64,000 nt of DNA from NCBI RefSeq assembly GCF_004770995.1, contig NZ_RQHW01000003.1, positions 66,712 to 130,711 of the forward strand, in the 5' to 3' direction. Below are positions 1 through 7,520 of the stretch, in pieces. Position 1 is the stretch's first letter, and the number at the start of each line of letters is the position of its first letter. The translations under genes were made by a program, and so were the position numbers. Under the pieces are notes generated by a model that was given only the letters and a program-made list of their open reading frames with translations, was not told where the DNA came from and did no database searches. Source of the stretch: Leptospira idonii. Lineage in GTDB: Bacteria > Spirochaetota > Leptospiria > Leptospirales > Leptospiraceae.

Positions 1-1
1 T

Positions 2-169
2 TTCCAACCGATCGTAGATAGATCCTCCGCACTCAATCTTCTGGTCATGAAATCCATCCAACACCAGGTATTCGGAAAATTTTCCGGAACCGTGGTTTTG
101 GATTCCGGCAAAAAATTGGAAGTAAAAGAGTTTTTGGGATTTGCGGAAGACGTATTAAATTGGTGGTGA
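2..169 (+). CDS. DUF2804 family protein, C-terminal end only
   Basis: The window opens inside a reading frame that ends at a TGA at 167-169; 55 C-terminal residues are visible. The segment has the closing pattern I associate with DUF2804 proteins: a Phe-Gly-x-Phe-Ser-Gly-Thr strand, a Leu-Asp-Ser-Gly-Lys-Lys turn, then Gly-Phe-Ala-Glu and a terminal Trp-Trp. DUF2804 proteins have no settled biochemical role. The start lies outside the window, so length and operon context cannot be judged. The family call rests on a short tail and is moderate. Confidence 0.5.
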   Translation, partial: FQPIVDRSSALNLLVMKSIQHQVFGKFSGTVVLDSGKKLEVKEFLGFAEDVLNWW

Positions 170-221
170 AAGCATTTCTTTAAGCTGGACAAATTCAGAA
201 ACCGAATGAAATTTTTCGGTT

Positions 222-1352
222 ATGAAACAAATCCACACCTTGCTTTTTTCCGTACTGTTCCTAGCCCTAGGCTGTGGAGGGCCTTATGTCAAAATTCCCT
301 CCACGGTAGAGCTTGGGAAAGAATACCCTTTCCCTGATGAAGAGAATACAACCAAACGAACATTAGATTTAACTTTGACCTCTCTCAAAGAAAGTTATCA
401 AGGTGGAGCTCTTGTAAGAAGAGATGCCCATCCGAAACACCACGGATGTATGGCAGCCACCTTTACGGTAAAAAAAGACCTAAATCCCGACTATAAACTA
501 GGATTGTTCGTTCCTGGAAAATCATACACGACACTTGTGCGTTTTTCCAACGGAGCGCAAAAACCGAAAGCGGACAAAGAAGGAGACATTCGAGGAGTGG
601 GTTTGAAACTCTTTGATGTTCCAGGCAAAAAATTATTGGCTGAGGAAAGCACAAGCACCACTCATGATTTCCTTCTCATCAACCACCCTATATTGCCTGT
701 GGGAGCACCTGACGAATATTTGGCGCTCTTTGAAGCCGCTTTTGCAGGAAAACCGGCTTCTTATATTTTCGGATGGAACCCTTTCGGTTGGAAGTTAGGT
801 GCTCTTTCCAAAGTAAGAGATATCCGCGGCAAAAAAATATCCAGCCCTTTGGAAATCAGATATTGGTCCACGACTCCTTATGCTTTCGGAGAAGGCAAAG
901 CTGTAAAATATTCCCTCAAACCTTGTAAAGACAGCCGCACGGAAATTCCTTCCGATCCGAAAGACAATTATTTGAGAGAAACGATGGAGAAACAATTGAA
1001 GGAGTCTTCCGGTTGTTTTACATTTATGGTGCAGTTGCAGAAAGATGCTAGATCCATGCCTGTGGAAGATCCCGCAGTAGAATGGAACGAATCGGAATCT
1101 CCTTTTTATCCGGTGGCGGAACTCATCATTCCCAAACAAGAGTTTGCAAACGAAACAATGGATACTCTTTGCGAGAATGTATCTTACACTCCTTGGCACG
1201 CTCTCCCGGAACACAGACCGATCGGGGGAATCAATCGTGTGAGAAAGTCAGTATATGAAGCGATTTCAAAATACAGACACGACACGAACAAAACCCCCAG
1301 AAAAGAAATAGATAAGAAGAATATTCCTTCTAAACTACTTCCTTCCTCTTAA
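222..1352 (+). CDS. Catalase-like heme lipoprotein
   Basis: 376 residues with an N-terminal lipoprotein signal (hydrophobic stretch, then LALGC, Cys about residue 18), so the protein is probably membrane-anchored outside the cytoplasm. The body follows the minimal catalase fold: distal His in RRDAHPKHHG, then VRFSNGAQ, a GDIRGVGLKLFD block, a THDFLLINHP block holding the usual Asn, and near the C-terminus RKSVYEAISKYR. That last motif has the R-x3-Y-x6-R spacing of the proximal heme-tyrosine motif, so heme binding is likely. At under 400 residues it is shorter than classical catalases and resembles catalase-related (SrpA/y4iL-like) proteins, whose substrate may be organic peroxide rather than H2O2. 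No clear Shine-Dalgarno precedes the ATG. It overlaps the convergent RND gene by 18 bases. Confidence 0.8.
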   Translation: MKQIHTLLFSVLFLALGCGGPYVKIPSTVELGKEYPFPDEENTTKRTLDLTLTSLKESYQGGALVRRDAHPKHHGCMAATFTVKKDLNPDYKLGLFVPGKSYTTLVRFSNGAQKPKADKEGDIRGVGLKLFDVPGKKLLAEESTSTTHDFLLINHPILPVGAPDEYLALFEAAFAGKPASYIFGWNPFGWKLGALSKVRDIRGKKISSPLEIRYWSTTPYAFGEGKAVKYSLKPCKDSRTEIPSDPKDNYLRETMEKQLKESSGCFTFMVQLQKDARSMPVEDPAVEWNESESPFYPVAELIIPKQEFANETMDTLCENVSYTPWHALPEHRPIGGINRVRKSVYEAISKYRHDTNKTPRKEIDKKNIPSKLLPSS

Positions 1353-4300
1353 TCGGTAGTATGCGGAAAAACTCGCTGGTATGAATATCAGCGAGCCGAA
1401 CGTTCCGAAACCGAGTCCCCAAGCCAAAGCGAGAGTCATAGGAATGAGAAGCGGGTCGGATCCTCCGATTGCATACGCTGTAGGAACCATCCCTGCCATA
1501 GTCGTCAAAGTAGTTACTAAAATGGGTCTGAATCTTTCCGCAGATGCATTGATAAGTGACTGATAAAGCCCGTCTCCCTTTTTTTGAAATTCCTGGATCG
1601 TATCAACTAACACGATGGATGCGTTTACGATTACTCCCGCAAGCCCTATGATCCCCACCATTGCAAGGAAACTCAACGCCTTTCCTGAAATCAAAAATCC
1701 GAATACGACTCCGATCAGTCCTAAAGGAATGGATAGAATGATAAGAATCGGCTTCGTCAAACTGTTGAAAATAATCGCAAGGATCGCAAAAATTCCGAAC
1801 ATCGCCAAAACGGTAGTTACCAAAAGAGATAACATAGACTTGGCGGTCTCTTCCTGCTCCCCTCTGAATTTAATTTTATAACCGGGGAACTTGGCTCCTA
1901 GATTCTTATATCTCTCAAGGATCTTTTCATTCACAATGTTCGAGCTGGTGACCGCTTCATCCACATCCGCCAACACAGTGATCGCCTTTTCGTAATCGTT
2001 ATGATAAAGAGCTTCGATTCCTTGCACGACCGTCTTTGTAGTTACGGCAGTAATCGGAGTGAGTAGTCCGTTTTTGTTTAGAATTTGAATCTCGTCCAAG
2101 TCTTCTACACCATCGCGGTATTTATCTTCGTTTTGGATGACGATTTTAATTTCGTCCTTTCCTCTTCTTAAATTGGAAGCTTCCACTCCTTCCATCGCAG
2201 TACGTACGTAATATGCAGTCAGCTCCGTATCGATCCCGGTCATTGCGGAAGCTTGGTCTTTCACACGAATTTGAATCTCTTCTCTTCCTCGTTTGTAATC
2301 ATCACGAATATTGATGACTCCTTTTTCGGAACGAAGGAAAGTCTGCATCTCTTCCGAAATTGTCTTTAACGTTTGATAGTCTCTTCCTTCGATCGCAACT
2401 GTCACAGCAGCACCGATCGGAGGTCCGTTGACGATGAGTTCCACCATCACGGTAAGAGCATTCGGCATCATTTTAAGTTCCGATTCGATCTCTGCAAAAA
2501 TTACCTGAGCGGTTCTTTTTCTTTCCGTTTCGGGAACGAGAATGATCTGCGCCATTCCTAATTGTTCTCCAATACGAGTCAAAGGATCTGTAGGATCTGT
2601 CTGCTGAATCCCTACTTTTAGAATGATGCTTTGCACTTCTTCCTTTGGAATTTTAGCAAGGATAGGTTCGAAGTACTCTAACTGTTTGGCGGTCTCTTGA
2701 GAGGAATAATCAGGAGGGAATTCCGCCTTCACCATTACATAATCGATTCCTTCTTTCGGGAATAGATTGAAGTTCATCAGTCCTAATACACCGAAGGATC
2801 CTAGAAAGATAAGAAAAATGACTCCCAATGTTATGAACGGCCTTGCAACCACTTTGGTAATAAAACGTTCAAAGCCGCCTTTCATGGATTCGAATCCGTT
2901 CTCCAAAACGGATCTCACTTTATTTCTAAAGTTCGATTTATTCTTTTTAGAATCATCGACAGCAAACAACGAATAACGTACAGGAAGAAGAAAGAAAGAT
3001 TCGAACAAGGAAAGAGTCAATGCCACGATCACCATAAAAGGAATCTGCCAAATGAATTTTCCCATGATCCCTGACATAAACGCCATCGGTAAAAATGCAG
3101 CTACGGTAGTAAGATAGGATCCTATGATAGGAACCACAAGTTCACTGGCACCCTGTACGGCTGCCGACTTCGCATCCCAATTCTGGGATCGATATTTGTA
3201 AATATTTTCAGAGATGATGATACTGTTGTCCACCAGCATCCCGAGTGAGATGATGATTCCCAACATGGATACTAGATTGAACGAAATATCAAACAAAGGA
3301 AAGGCAATTGTAGTTGCAAGTAGTGTCAAAGGAAGAGACAAGCTCGTCAAAAGGGAATCTCTGGTATTGAAAAATACAACCAATACGATGACAACTAACA
3401 TCAAACCTTGGAGCGCATTGTTGATCACAACATCCAATCTTTTTAAGGCACGTTCCCCTTCGTTGTTCAACTCACTAAACTGAATGTTCGCAGGAATTTG
3501 TTTTTTAATATCGCCCAACGATGCCTGAACCGCTTGTACAGTTCGGATGATATCCGCACTGTCCTTTTTAATGATCTGAAGCACATACGCTTCGCTTCCG
3601 TTCGAAATCGCCATAACTCTAGGTCTTTCGTAAGTATCTTTCAAAGTAGCGACTTGCGAAAGTAAGATGGAGTTTCCTGTTTCATTGGAACGGATAGGAA
3701 TGTTTTTGATATCTTCGATTTCGTTGATCTCCCCAGTGACACGAATGTCTTGAGTGATCGGTCTGAGGAAAGACCCTGCAGGGATACTGATGTTTCTTTT
3801 AGCGATTGCGTTGATGATATCGGAGAAACCTAACGTATAACGGGATTTTAAATCCGGATCGACACGAATCCTCCATTCTTCTTTTCTTTTTCCGAAAGCA
3901 TCCACTCTGGAAACACCGGAAACCTTACGAAGTTCGTCCTCGATGATTCTACCTACGACTTGAAGTTCCTTTTCATCGGCAGCACCGTGAACGGCAAGTT
4001 CCATCACGGGGAAGTTGGAACTTTTTTGTTCCGTAACAACAGGACGATCTTTGACTTGAATCGGAAGGCTAGTCACACGATCGACTGCCCTACGGATGTC
4101 ATTCACCACTTTGTCAGGATCATCGTGTTCTAAGTCGATATTGATGCTGATGTCGGATTCCGTATTTCTGGAAATGGAACGAACTAAATCTAATCCTTCC
4201 ACTTCCCTTAATTTTTCTTCTATGGGAATCGTTACTTTTTTTTCCACATCCACAGGACTGGCTCCGGGATAAATCGTAAGGATTCTTACTTGGCGGAAAT

Positions 4301-4424
4301 TCACCCTGGGGAACGCCTCTCTTTTCATCAGAATGGCACAAAGAATTCCAGCCAAAAATAGAAATACGAAAATGAGGTTTGCAACTAACGGTTTATAAAC
4401 GAAATAATGTATGATTTTTTTCAT
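1335..4424 (-). CDS. RND-family efflux transporter permease (HAE1/AcrB-like)
   Basis: 1029 residues with the RND layout: one N-terminal membrane helix, a large periplasmic porter loop, a block of helices at about residues 330-480, a second periplasmic loop and a C-terminal helix block at about 880-1020. The N-terminal half carries the conserved YPGASPVDVE segment of the porter domain. The proton-relay helix near residue 395 reads GMLVDNSIIISEN, so only one of the two acidic residues of AcrB's Asp-Asp pair is present, as in some RND subfamilies. Substrates of such pumps are drugs, lipids or metals and cannot be chosen here. No membrane-fusion protein or TolC-like gene lies beside it, so partners must be encoded elsewhere or upstream genes have been lost. 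Confidence 0.9.
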   Translation of the reverse strand: MKKIIHYFVYKPLVANLIFVFLFLAGILCAILMKREAFPRVNFRQVRILTIYPGASPVDVEKKVTIPIEEKLREVEGLDLVRSISRNTESDISINIDLEHDDPDKVVNDIRRAVDRVTSLPIQVKDRPVVTEQKSSNFPVMELAVHGAADEKELQVVGRIIEDELRKVSGVSRVDAFGKRKEEWRIRVDPDLKSRYTLGFSDIINAIAKRNISIPAGSFLRPITQDIRVTGEINEIEDIKNIPIRSNETGNSILLSQVATLKDTYERPRVMAISNGSEAYVLQIIKKDSADIIRTVQAVQASLGDIKKQIPANIQFSELNNEGERALKRLDVVINNALQGLMLVVIVLVVFFNTRDSLLTSLSLPLTLLATTIAFPLFDISFNLVSMLGIIISLGMLVDNSIIISENIYKYRSQNWDAKSAAVQGASELVVPIIGSYLTTVAAFLPMAFMSGIMGKFIWQIPFMVIVALTLSLFESFFLLPVRYSLFAVDDSKKNKSNFRNKVRSVLENGFESMKGGFERFITKVVARPFITLGVIFLIFLGSFGVLGLMNFNLFPKEGIDYVMVKAEFPPDYSSQETAKQLEYFEPILAKIPKEEVQSIILKVGIQQTDPTDPLTRIGEQLGMAQIILVPETERKRTAQVIFAEIESELKMMPNALTVMVELIVNGPPIGAAVTVAIEGRDYQTLKTISEEMQTFLRSEKGVINIRDDYKRGREEIQIRVKDQASAMTGIDTELTAYYVRTAMEGVEASNLRRGKDEIKIVIQNEDKYRDGVEDLDEIQILNKNGLLTPITAVTTKTVVQGIEALYHNDYEKAITVLADVDEAVTSSNIVNEKILERYKNLGAKFPGYKIKFRGEQEETAKSMLSLLVTTVLAMFGIFAILAIIFNSLTKPILIILSIPLGLIGVVFGFLISGKALSFLAMVGIIGLAGVIVNASIVLVDTIQEFQKKGDGLYQSLINASAERFRPILVTTLTTMAGMVPTAYAIGGSDPLLIPMTLALAWGLGFGTFGSLIFIPASFSAYYRLRGRK

Positions 4425-4547
4425 AACGGTTGGAGAATTTGATGATCAAAATCCCCTCCCATTTTGACAACCAACAACTGAGCCGATTCATCAATTTCGC
4501 TCTTTTTCTAGCTCCCAAAACAAGAACTATGTGCTTATTTATCGAAA

Positions 4548-5321
4548 TTAAAACCCTCTTACAACTCTGTGATTGCATCCTCCTCCCATCACTCTGGGAG
4601 AAAGACATAACATAAAACTAGGATGCTTTTTTTTGTACCACATCATCAGATATTCGACCGTATGTGCAATTGCCAGCTCTGCAGCGAATTCGTGGTACGT
4701 CTTACCTAGATTGTCGATTACAGTACCTCCTCGTATGGTAAAATTGCTGTCTTTATTCATACAAGCATGGCTGGCGCCTGCCAAAACGTTTTTCCAATCC
4801 CCTTCCGGTGCCACAAAACAGTTGTATTGGTCTTCAATGGAGTCATGAGAATAAGGATACATCCCCGATTGTATATTAGGTACCACAAGGAAATGTCGGA
4901 ACTCTTCAATAGGAGCTAAAATCGGAGCAGGTACCACATTTTCCGCCCAATTGCTGTGTGCGTAAAAATCTTGTAATATATGAGCGGCTCTTCCCATCAC
5001 AAAAAGATAATCGGGCCCGCCGATTTCCGCTCTTTGCACCAATTTTCTGAAGTTGATGCTACAGCCTCTGAAATCGGAATTGTCACAATGATATTCCGCT
5101 TTGTCAGGAAATAAAGTATCTGCCTGCAAGTTACCTTGCATAAAACTCTCAGCACATACGGCGTTAAGCTCGAATTTGGTGGATCTTGCAAATTCTTCCA
5201 AGGCTTGGAAAGTAATTTCCCTATGAGTATAAGGCCCTCTGGAACCGAAACTTCTCAAAGGCAAAAGAGAGATTTGATTCAGAAAAACGAAAAGAAGTAA
5301 AAAACCGAAAACTCTAAACAT
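4548..5321 (-). CDS. Exported Het-C / zinc-dependent phospholipase C-like protein
   Basis: 257 residues starting with a signal peptide (hydrophobic residues about 4-22). The mature protein has a His in YTHREITFQAL and the core motif GRAAHILQDFYAHSNWAEN, typical of the Het-C/P1-nuclease/zinc-dependent phospholipase C fold, where His and Asp residues bind a metal cluster. Several Cys residues (CAES, CDNS, RGCS, NCF, HACM, MLCL, GGGCN) suggest disulfides after export. The protein is probably periplasmic or secreted; hydrolysis of phospholipid or another phosphodiester is inferred from the fold only. Two 14-base TetR-type palindromes lie 11 and 43 bases upstream of the start, so expression is probably repressed and inducible. 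The LuxR-like gene upstream is on the same strand. Confidence 0.65.
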   Translation of the reverse strand: MFRVFGFLLLFVFLNQISLLPLRSFGSRGPYTHREITFQALEEFARSTKFELNAVCAESFMQGNLQADTLFPDKAEYHCDNSDFRGCSINFRKLVQRAEIGGPDYLFVMGRAAHILQDFYAHSNWAENVVPAPILAPIEEFRHFLVVPNIQSGMYPYSHDSIEDQYNCFVAPEGDWKNVLAGASHACMNKDSNFTIRGGTVIDNLGKTYHEFAAELAIAHTVEYLMMWYKKKHPSFMLCLSPRVMGGGCNHRVVRGF

Positions 5322-5332
5322 AGAACAGAAAT

Positions 5333-5346
5333 TGACCGCTCGGTCA
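5333..5346. promoter_or_regulatory. TetR-type operator palindrome, proximal site
   Basis: TGACCGCTCGGTCA: perfect 6-base arms around CT (the symmetry extends one base further on each side). The shape matches the TGACCG-N2-CGGTCA operators known for many TetR/AcrR regulators. It lies just upstream of the Het-C-like gene's start, where a bound repressor would block transcription or initiation. Confidence 0.55.
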
Positions 5347-5364
5347 AGATTATGACCATTAGAC

Positions 5365-5378
5365 TGACCGAATGGTCA
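5365..5378. promoter_or_regulatory. TetR-type operator palindrome, distal site
   Basis: TGACCGAATGGTCA: same length as the neighbouring site, arms TGACC/GGTCA with one relaxed position. The two 14-base sites are offset by 32 bases, about three helical turns, so two dimers would sit on the same face of the helix. A lone TGACC half-site lies between them near 5353. No TetR gene is adjacent. Confidence 0.5.
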
Positions 5379-5434
5379 AGATCGAGCTAAATAAAAATAG
5401 ATTTCTGCGGTTTTTTCGTAAGAGAAACTGCTAC

Positions 5435-5986
5435 CTAATTTGCATGAAAGGATCTCGATCCTTCCTCTTCGGGAAGCAAAGGAAGGATGAAATAGGCGAT
5501 GAAATCCAACTTACCCTTAGTGCCGGATTTTTGATAGATCGTGTATGTTTGTGTCTCTACAGTGCGAAGACTTGTCCCTCGTATTCCTGCAATTTGTTGG
5601 TTGGAAAAACCTCTCAGCACATAGGTTGCGATTTCTGATTCGGTTTCACTGAAGCCCCAACCCTCATATTGTTTTTGCACTCCCTTCCAAAACTCTTCTC
5701 TATCGGATTTGCTCAAAAGATTTTTGTGGTTTAACTTTTCGATCAGAAGTTTGGATTCGAAAATTTCTTTCCGCAAAGATTTCGATTCCCGAAAAACAAG
5801 ATAAACGATCACTAAAGAAGAAAACCCGATACAAATTTCAACAAATCCGGTCAATTTAGATATAGAGTCTGTTAAGTGGACCTTACCGAAAAATTCGATT
5901 AGCTCCAAACTCATCCAGACCATAATCACGAAAGCATAGATTAAGAAAAATTTAGACCTTTTAGGTAATAATGAATGAAAGCTCAT
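5435..5986 (-). CDS. Membrane-anchored LuxR/NarL-type transcriptional regulator
   Basis: 183 residues. Two hydrophobic segments (about 14-35 and 45-65) are followed by a charged helical linker and a C-terminal LuxR/GerE helix-turn-helix. The DNA-binding part is recognisable from GFSETESEIATYVLRGFSN, the QQIA turn, and RTVETQ followed by a second helix and KGKLDFIAYF. There is no receiver or autoinducer domain. The layout suggests a DNA-binding domain tethered to the inner membrane that senses membrane or envelope state through the short helical hairpin (inference). A 16-base perfect palindrome lies 8 bases before the ATG and is the obvious candidate autoregulatory site. The downstream same-strand neighbour is the Het-C-like gene, but its own palindromes suggest separate control. 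Confidence 0.75.
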   Translation of the reverse strand: MSFHSLLPKRSKFFLIYAFVIMVWMSLELIEFFGKVHLTDSISKLTGFVEICIGFSSLVIVYLVFRESKSLRKEIFESKLLIEKLNHKNLLSKSDREEFWKGVQKQYEGWGFSETESEIATYVLRGFSNQQIAGIRGTSLRTVETQTYTIYQKSGTKGKLDFIAYFILPLLPEEEGSRSFHAN

Positions 5987-5993
5987 ACGTAGT

Positions 5994-6009
5994 TCCCGTA
6001 ATTACGGGA
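5994..6009. promoter_or_regulatory. 16-base perfect palindrome upstream of the LuxR-type gene
   Basis: TCCCGTAATTACGGGA is fully self-complementary and lies between the LuxR-type gene and the divergent symporter remnant. Size and symmetry suit a dimeric helix-turn-helix protein. Its position suggests autoregulation and, formerly, divergent control of the symporter. Confidence 0.5.
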
Positions 6010-6115
6010 TCCTCTTATAGATTAAATTTAAAAAAAGGATAAACTAAATCTCAGTCGCTTCTATAGGATACTGCCGGATGAAGTTTATGTTTATTAGATT
6101 CATTCGATCTACTAA

Positions 6116-6810
6116 ATGAAAGATAAAATAAATCAGGCCTCCTATTTTCTTCATAAATATTTTTTCCACTGCATCATCGTATCTTACTGGATCGGAGGAA
6201 TGTTTCCTAGATTCGGATTATGGATCAAAGATACCAACTTAGGAACGTTCACCTTTATGGACGGAAGCAAAGTGAAAGTATCACTGGCCCTTATTTTACT
6301 ATCTATGCTTTTGTTCAACGCAGGATTCGGGGTCAAAACATCCGAATTAAAAAATCTATTTCAAAAACCTAAACTGCTTCTTGCAGGACTACTTGCGAAC
6401 CTTTCCATCCCTATATTTTTTACGTTCTTATTATCCATCACCATGATTTTTTGGCACAACCAGAATGAAGTCCAAAACATATTGGTAGGATTAGCATTGA
6501 GTTTAGGTTTGGTTTTATTTTCCACAATGCTCAGTCCGATCACCACGCCACTCGGCTTACATTCGATCGGATTTATGACTGAAGGAGATTATTCAAACAT
6601 ATTAGCGGAAATTTACTGGCAAATTTATTGAATAGTTCGGAATCGGAAAAGATATCCTTAGGACTTGCTATGAACAATAACGGAACAGGGTTATTGCTCG
6701 CATCTTTGAGTTTGGCGATATATCCTTCCGTGATGCTCCCGATCCTTTTTTATAATTTGATTCAGCATATCGCAGCAGGATACGTAGAGAAAAAATGGAT
6801 CGGCAATTAG
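6116..6810 (+). pseudogene. Broken bile acid:sodium symporter (BASS) family gene
   Basis: Two overlapping frames (6116-6631 and one read through to 6810) together encode parts of one BASS transporter. The first holds the N-terminal helices, FNAGFGVKTSEL, FWHNQNEVQNILVGLA and LSPITTPLGLHS. The second holds LGLAMNNNGTGLLLAS and FYNLIQHIAAGYV. Compared with the family pattern as I know it, the segment with SMPIAGSSTAWSQN between LVGLA and LSLGLV is missing in frame. A second, larger region between the MTEGDY motif and the MNNNGTG helix is missing with a frame change near 6600. The total is about 230 residues against the usual 310-330. Loss of the substrate/sodium-site segment and the frame break make activity very unlikely. 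It overlaps the convergent FrnE-like gene by 4 bases. Confidence 0.75.
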
Positions 6811-7475
6811 CCGGCGCTCCCCTCATCTTCTCTCAAAATAGTTTCGATCACATCGACAAACACTTCGGGGTTCTGAGCGCCGCTGACAGCATACTTTCCT
6901 TGAAAAATATAATAAGGAACTCCGCTGACTCCGTTCTGTCTGTAATACGATATCTCTTGAGTGATGTCAGCCGTACCCATTCCCTTTTCCCATACGTCCA
7001 AGAAGATGGATTCATCGGAAATAAATTCTTTAACAATGTTCCAAACAACCGTTTTATCGGTGAGGTCTGCACCGGAAACGAAATGAGCCTGAAACAAGGC
7101 ATCCACCATCTGACCTTGTTTGGAAGGATCTTTCATCAAACTGACGAATGTATGAAGGCGCAGCGTATTAGGAGCCTTTTCTATTTTCTCGAAATGAAAA
7201 GGGATTCCGATATCAATTCCTATTTTCATGATCCTTTCCCAAGCAGCATCTAACCCTCGTTCATTTCCGAACTTTTGAACCAGATGTTCTCTATAAGGAA
7301 CTCCTTCTCCCGGAAGTTCCGGATTCAATTGATAAGGCCTCCATTGGATCTCAGGATTCACTTTGTCTTTTAATTTCTCCAAAGCGATTTCCAATTTCCT
7401 TTTTCCAACGTAACACCAAGGACAAACTACATCGGATACAATATCAATTTTGAGTGGAGGCAAAGAAGGATTCAT
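6807..7475 (-). CDS. DsbA/FrnE-family thiol oxidoreductase
   Basis: 222 residues with a thioredoxin fold and helical insertion. The active-site motif CPWC is in IVSDVVCPWCYVGKRKLE near residue 20, and the cis-Pro loop is in GVSGVPYYIFQGKYAVSGAQ near residue 185. There is no signal peptide, so it acts in the cytoplasm, like FrnE and 2-hydroxychromene-2-carboxylate isomerase relatives that act as disulfide isomerases or oxidoreductases during oxidative stress. Length is normal for the family. It is convergent with the symporter remnant and divergent from the Acg-type nitroreductase. A shared redox role with that gene is possible but not shown. Confidence 0.85.
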   Translation of the reverse strand: MNPSLPPLKIDIVSDVVCPWCYVGKRKLEIALEKLKDKVNPEIQWRPYQLNPELPGEGVPYREHLVQKFGNERGLDAAWERIMKIGIDIGIPFHFEKIEKAPNTLRLHTFVSLMKDPSKQGQMVDALFQAHFVSGADLTDKTVVWNIVKEFISDESIFLDVWEKGMGTADITQEISYYRQNGVSGVPYYIFQGKYAVSGAQNPEVFVDVIETILREDEGSAG

Positions 7476-7520
7476 ATTTATTTAGACTTTTACAGGGGCA
7501 AAAAGGAACGACCCATTTTT

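Noticed and set aside
795..1214. 139-residue frame opposite the catalase-like gene
   Set aside because: It lies wholly antisense to a gene with clear family motifs and has no recognisable domain or ribosome site.
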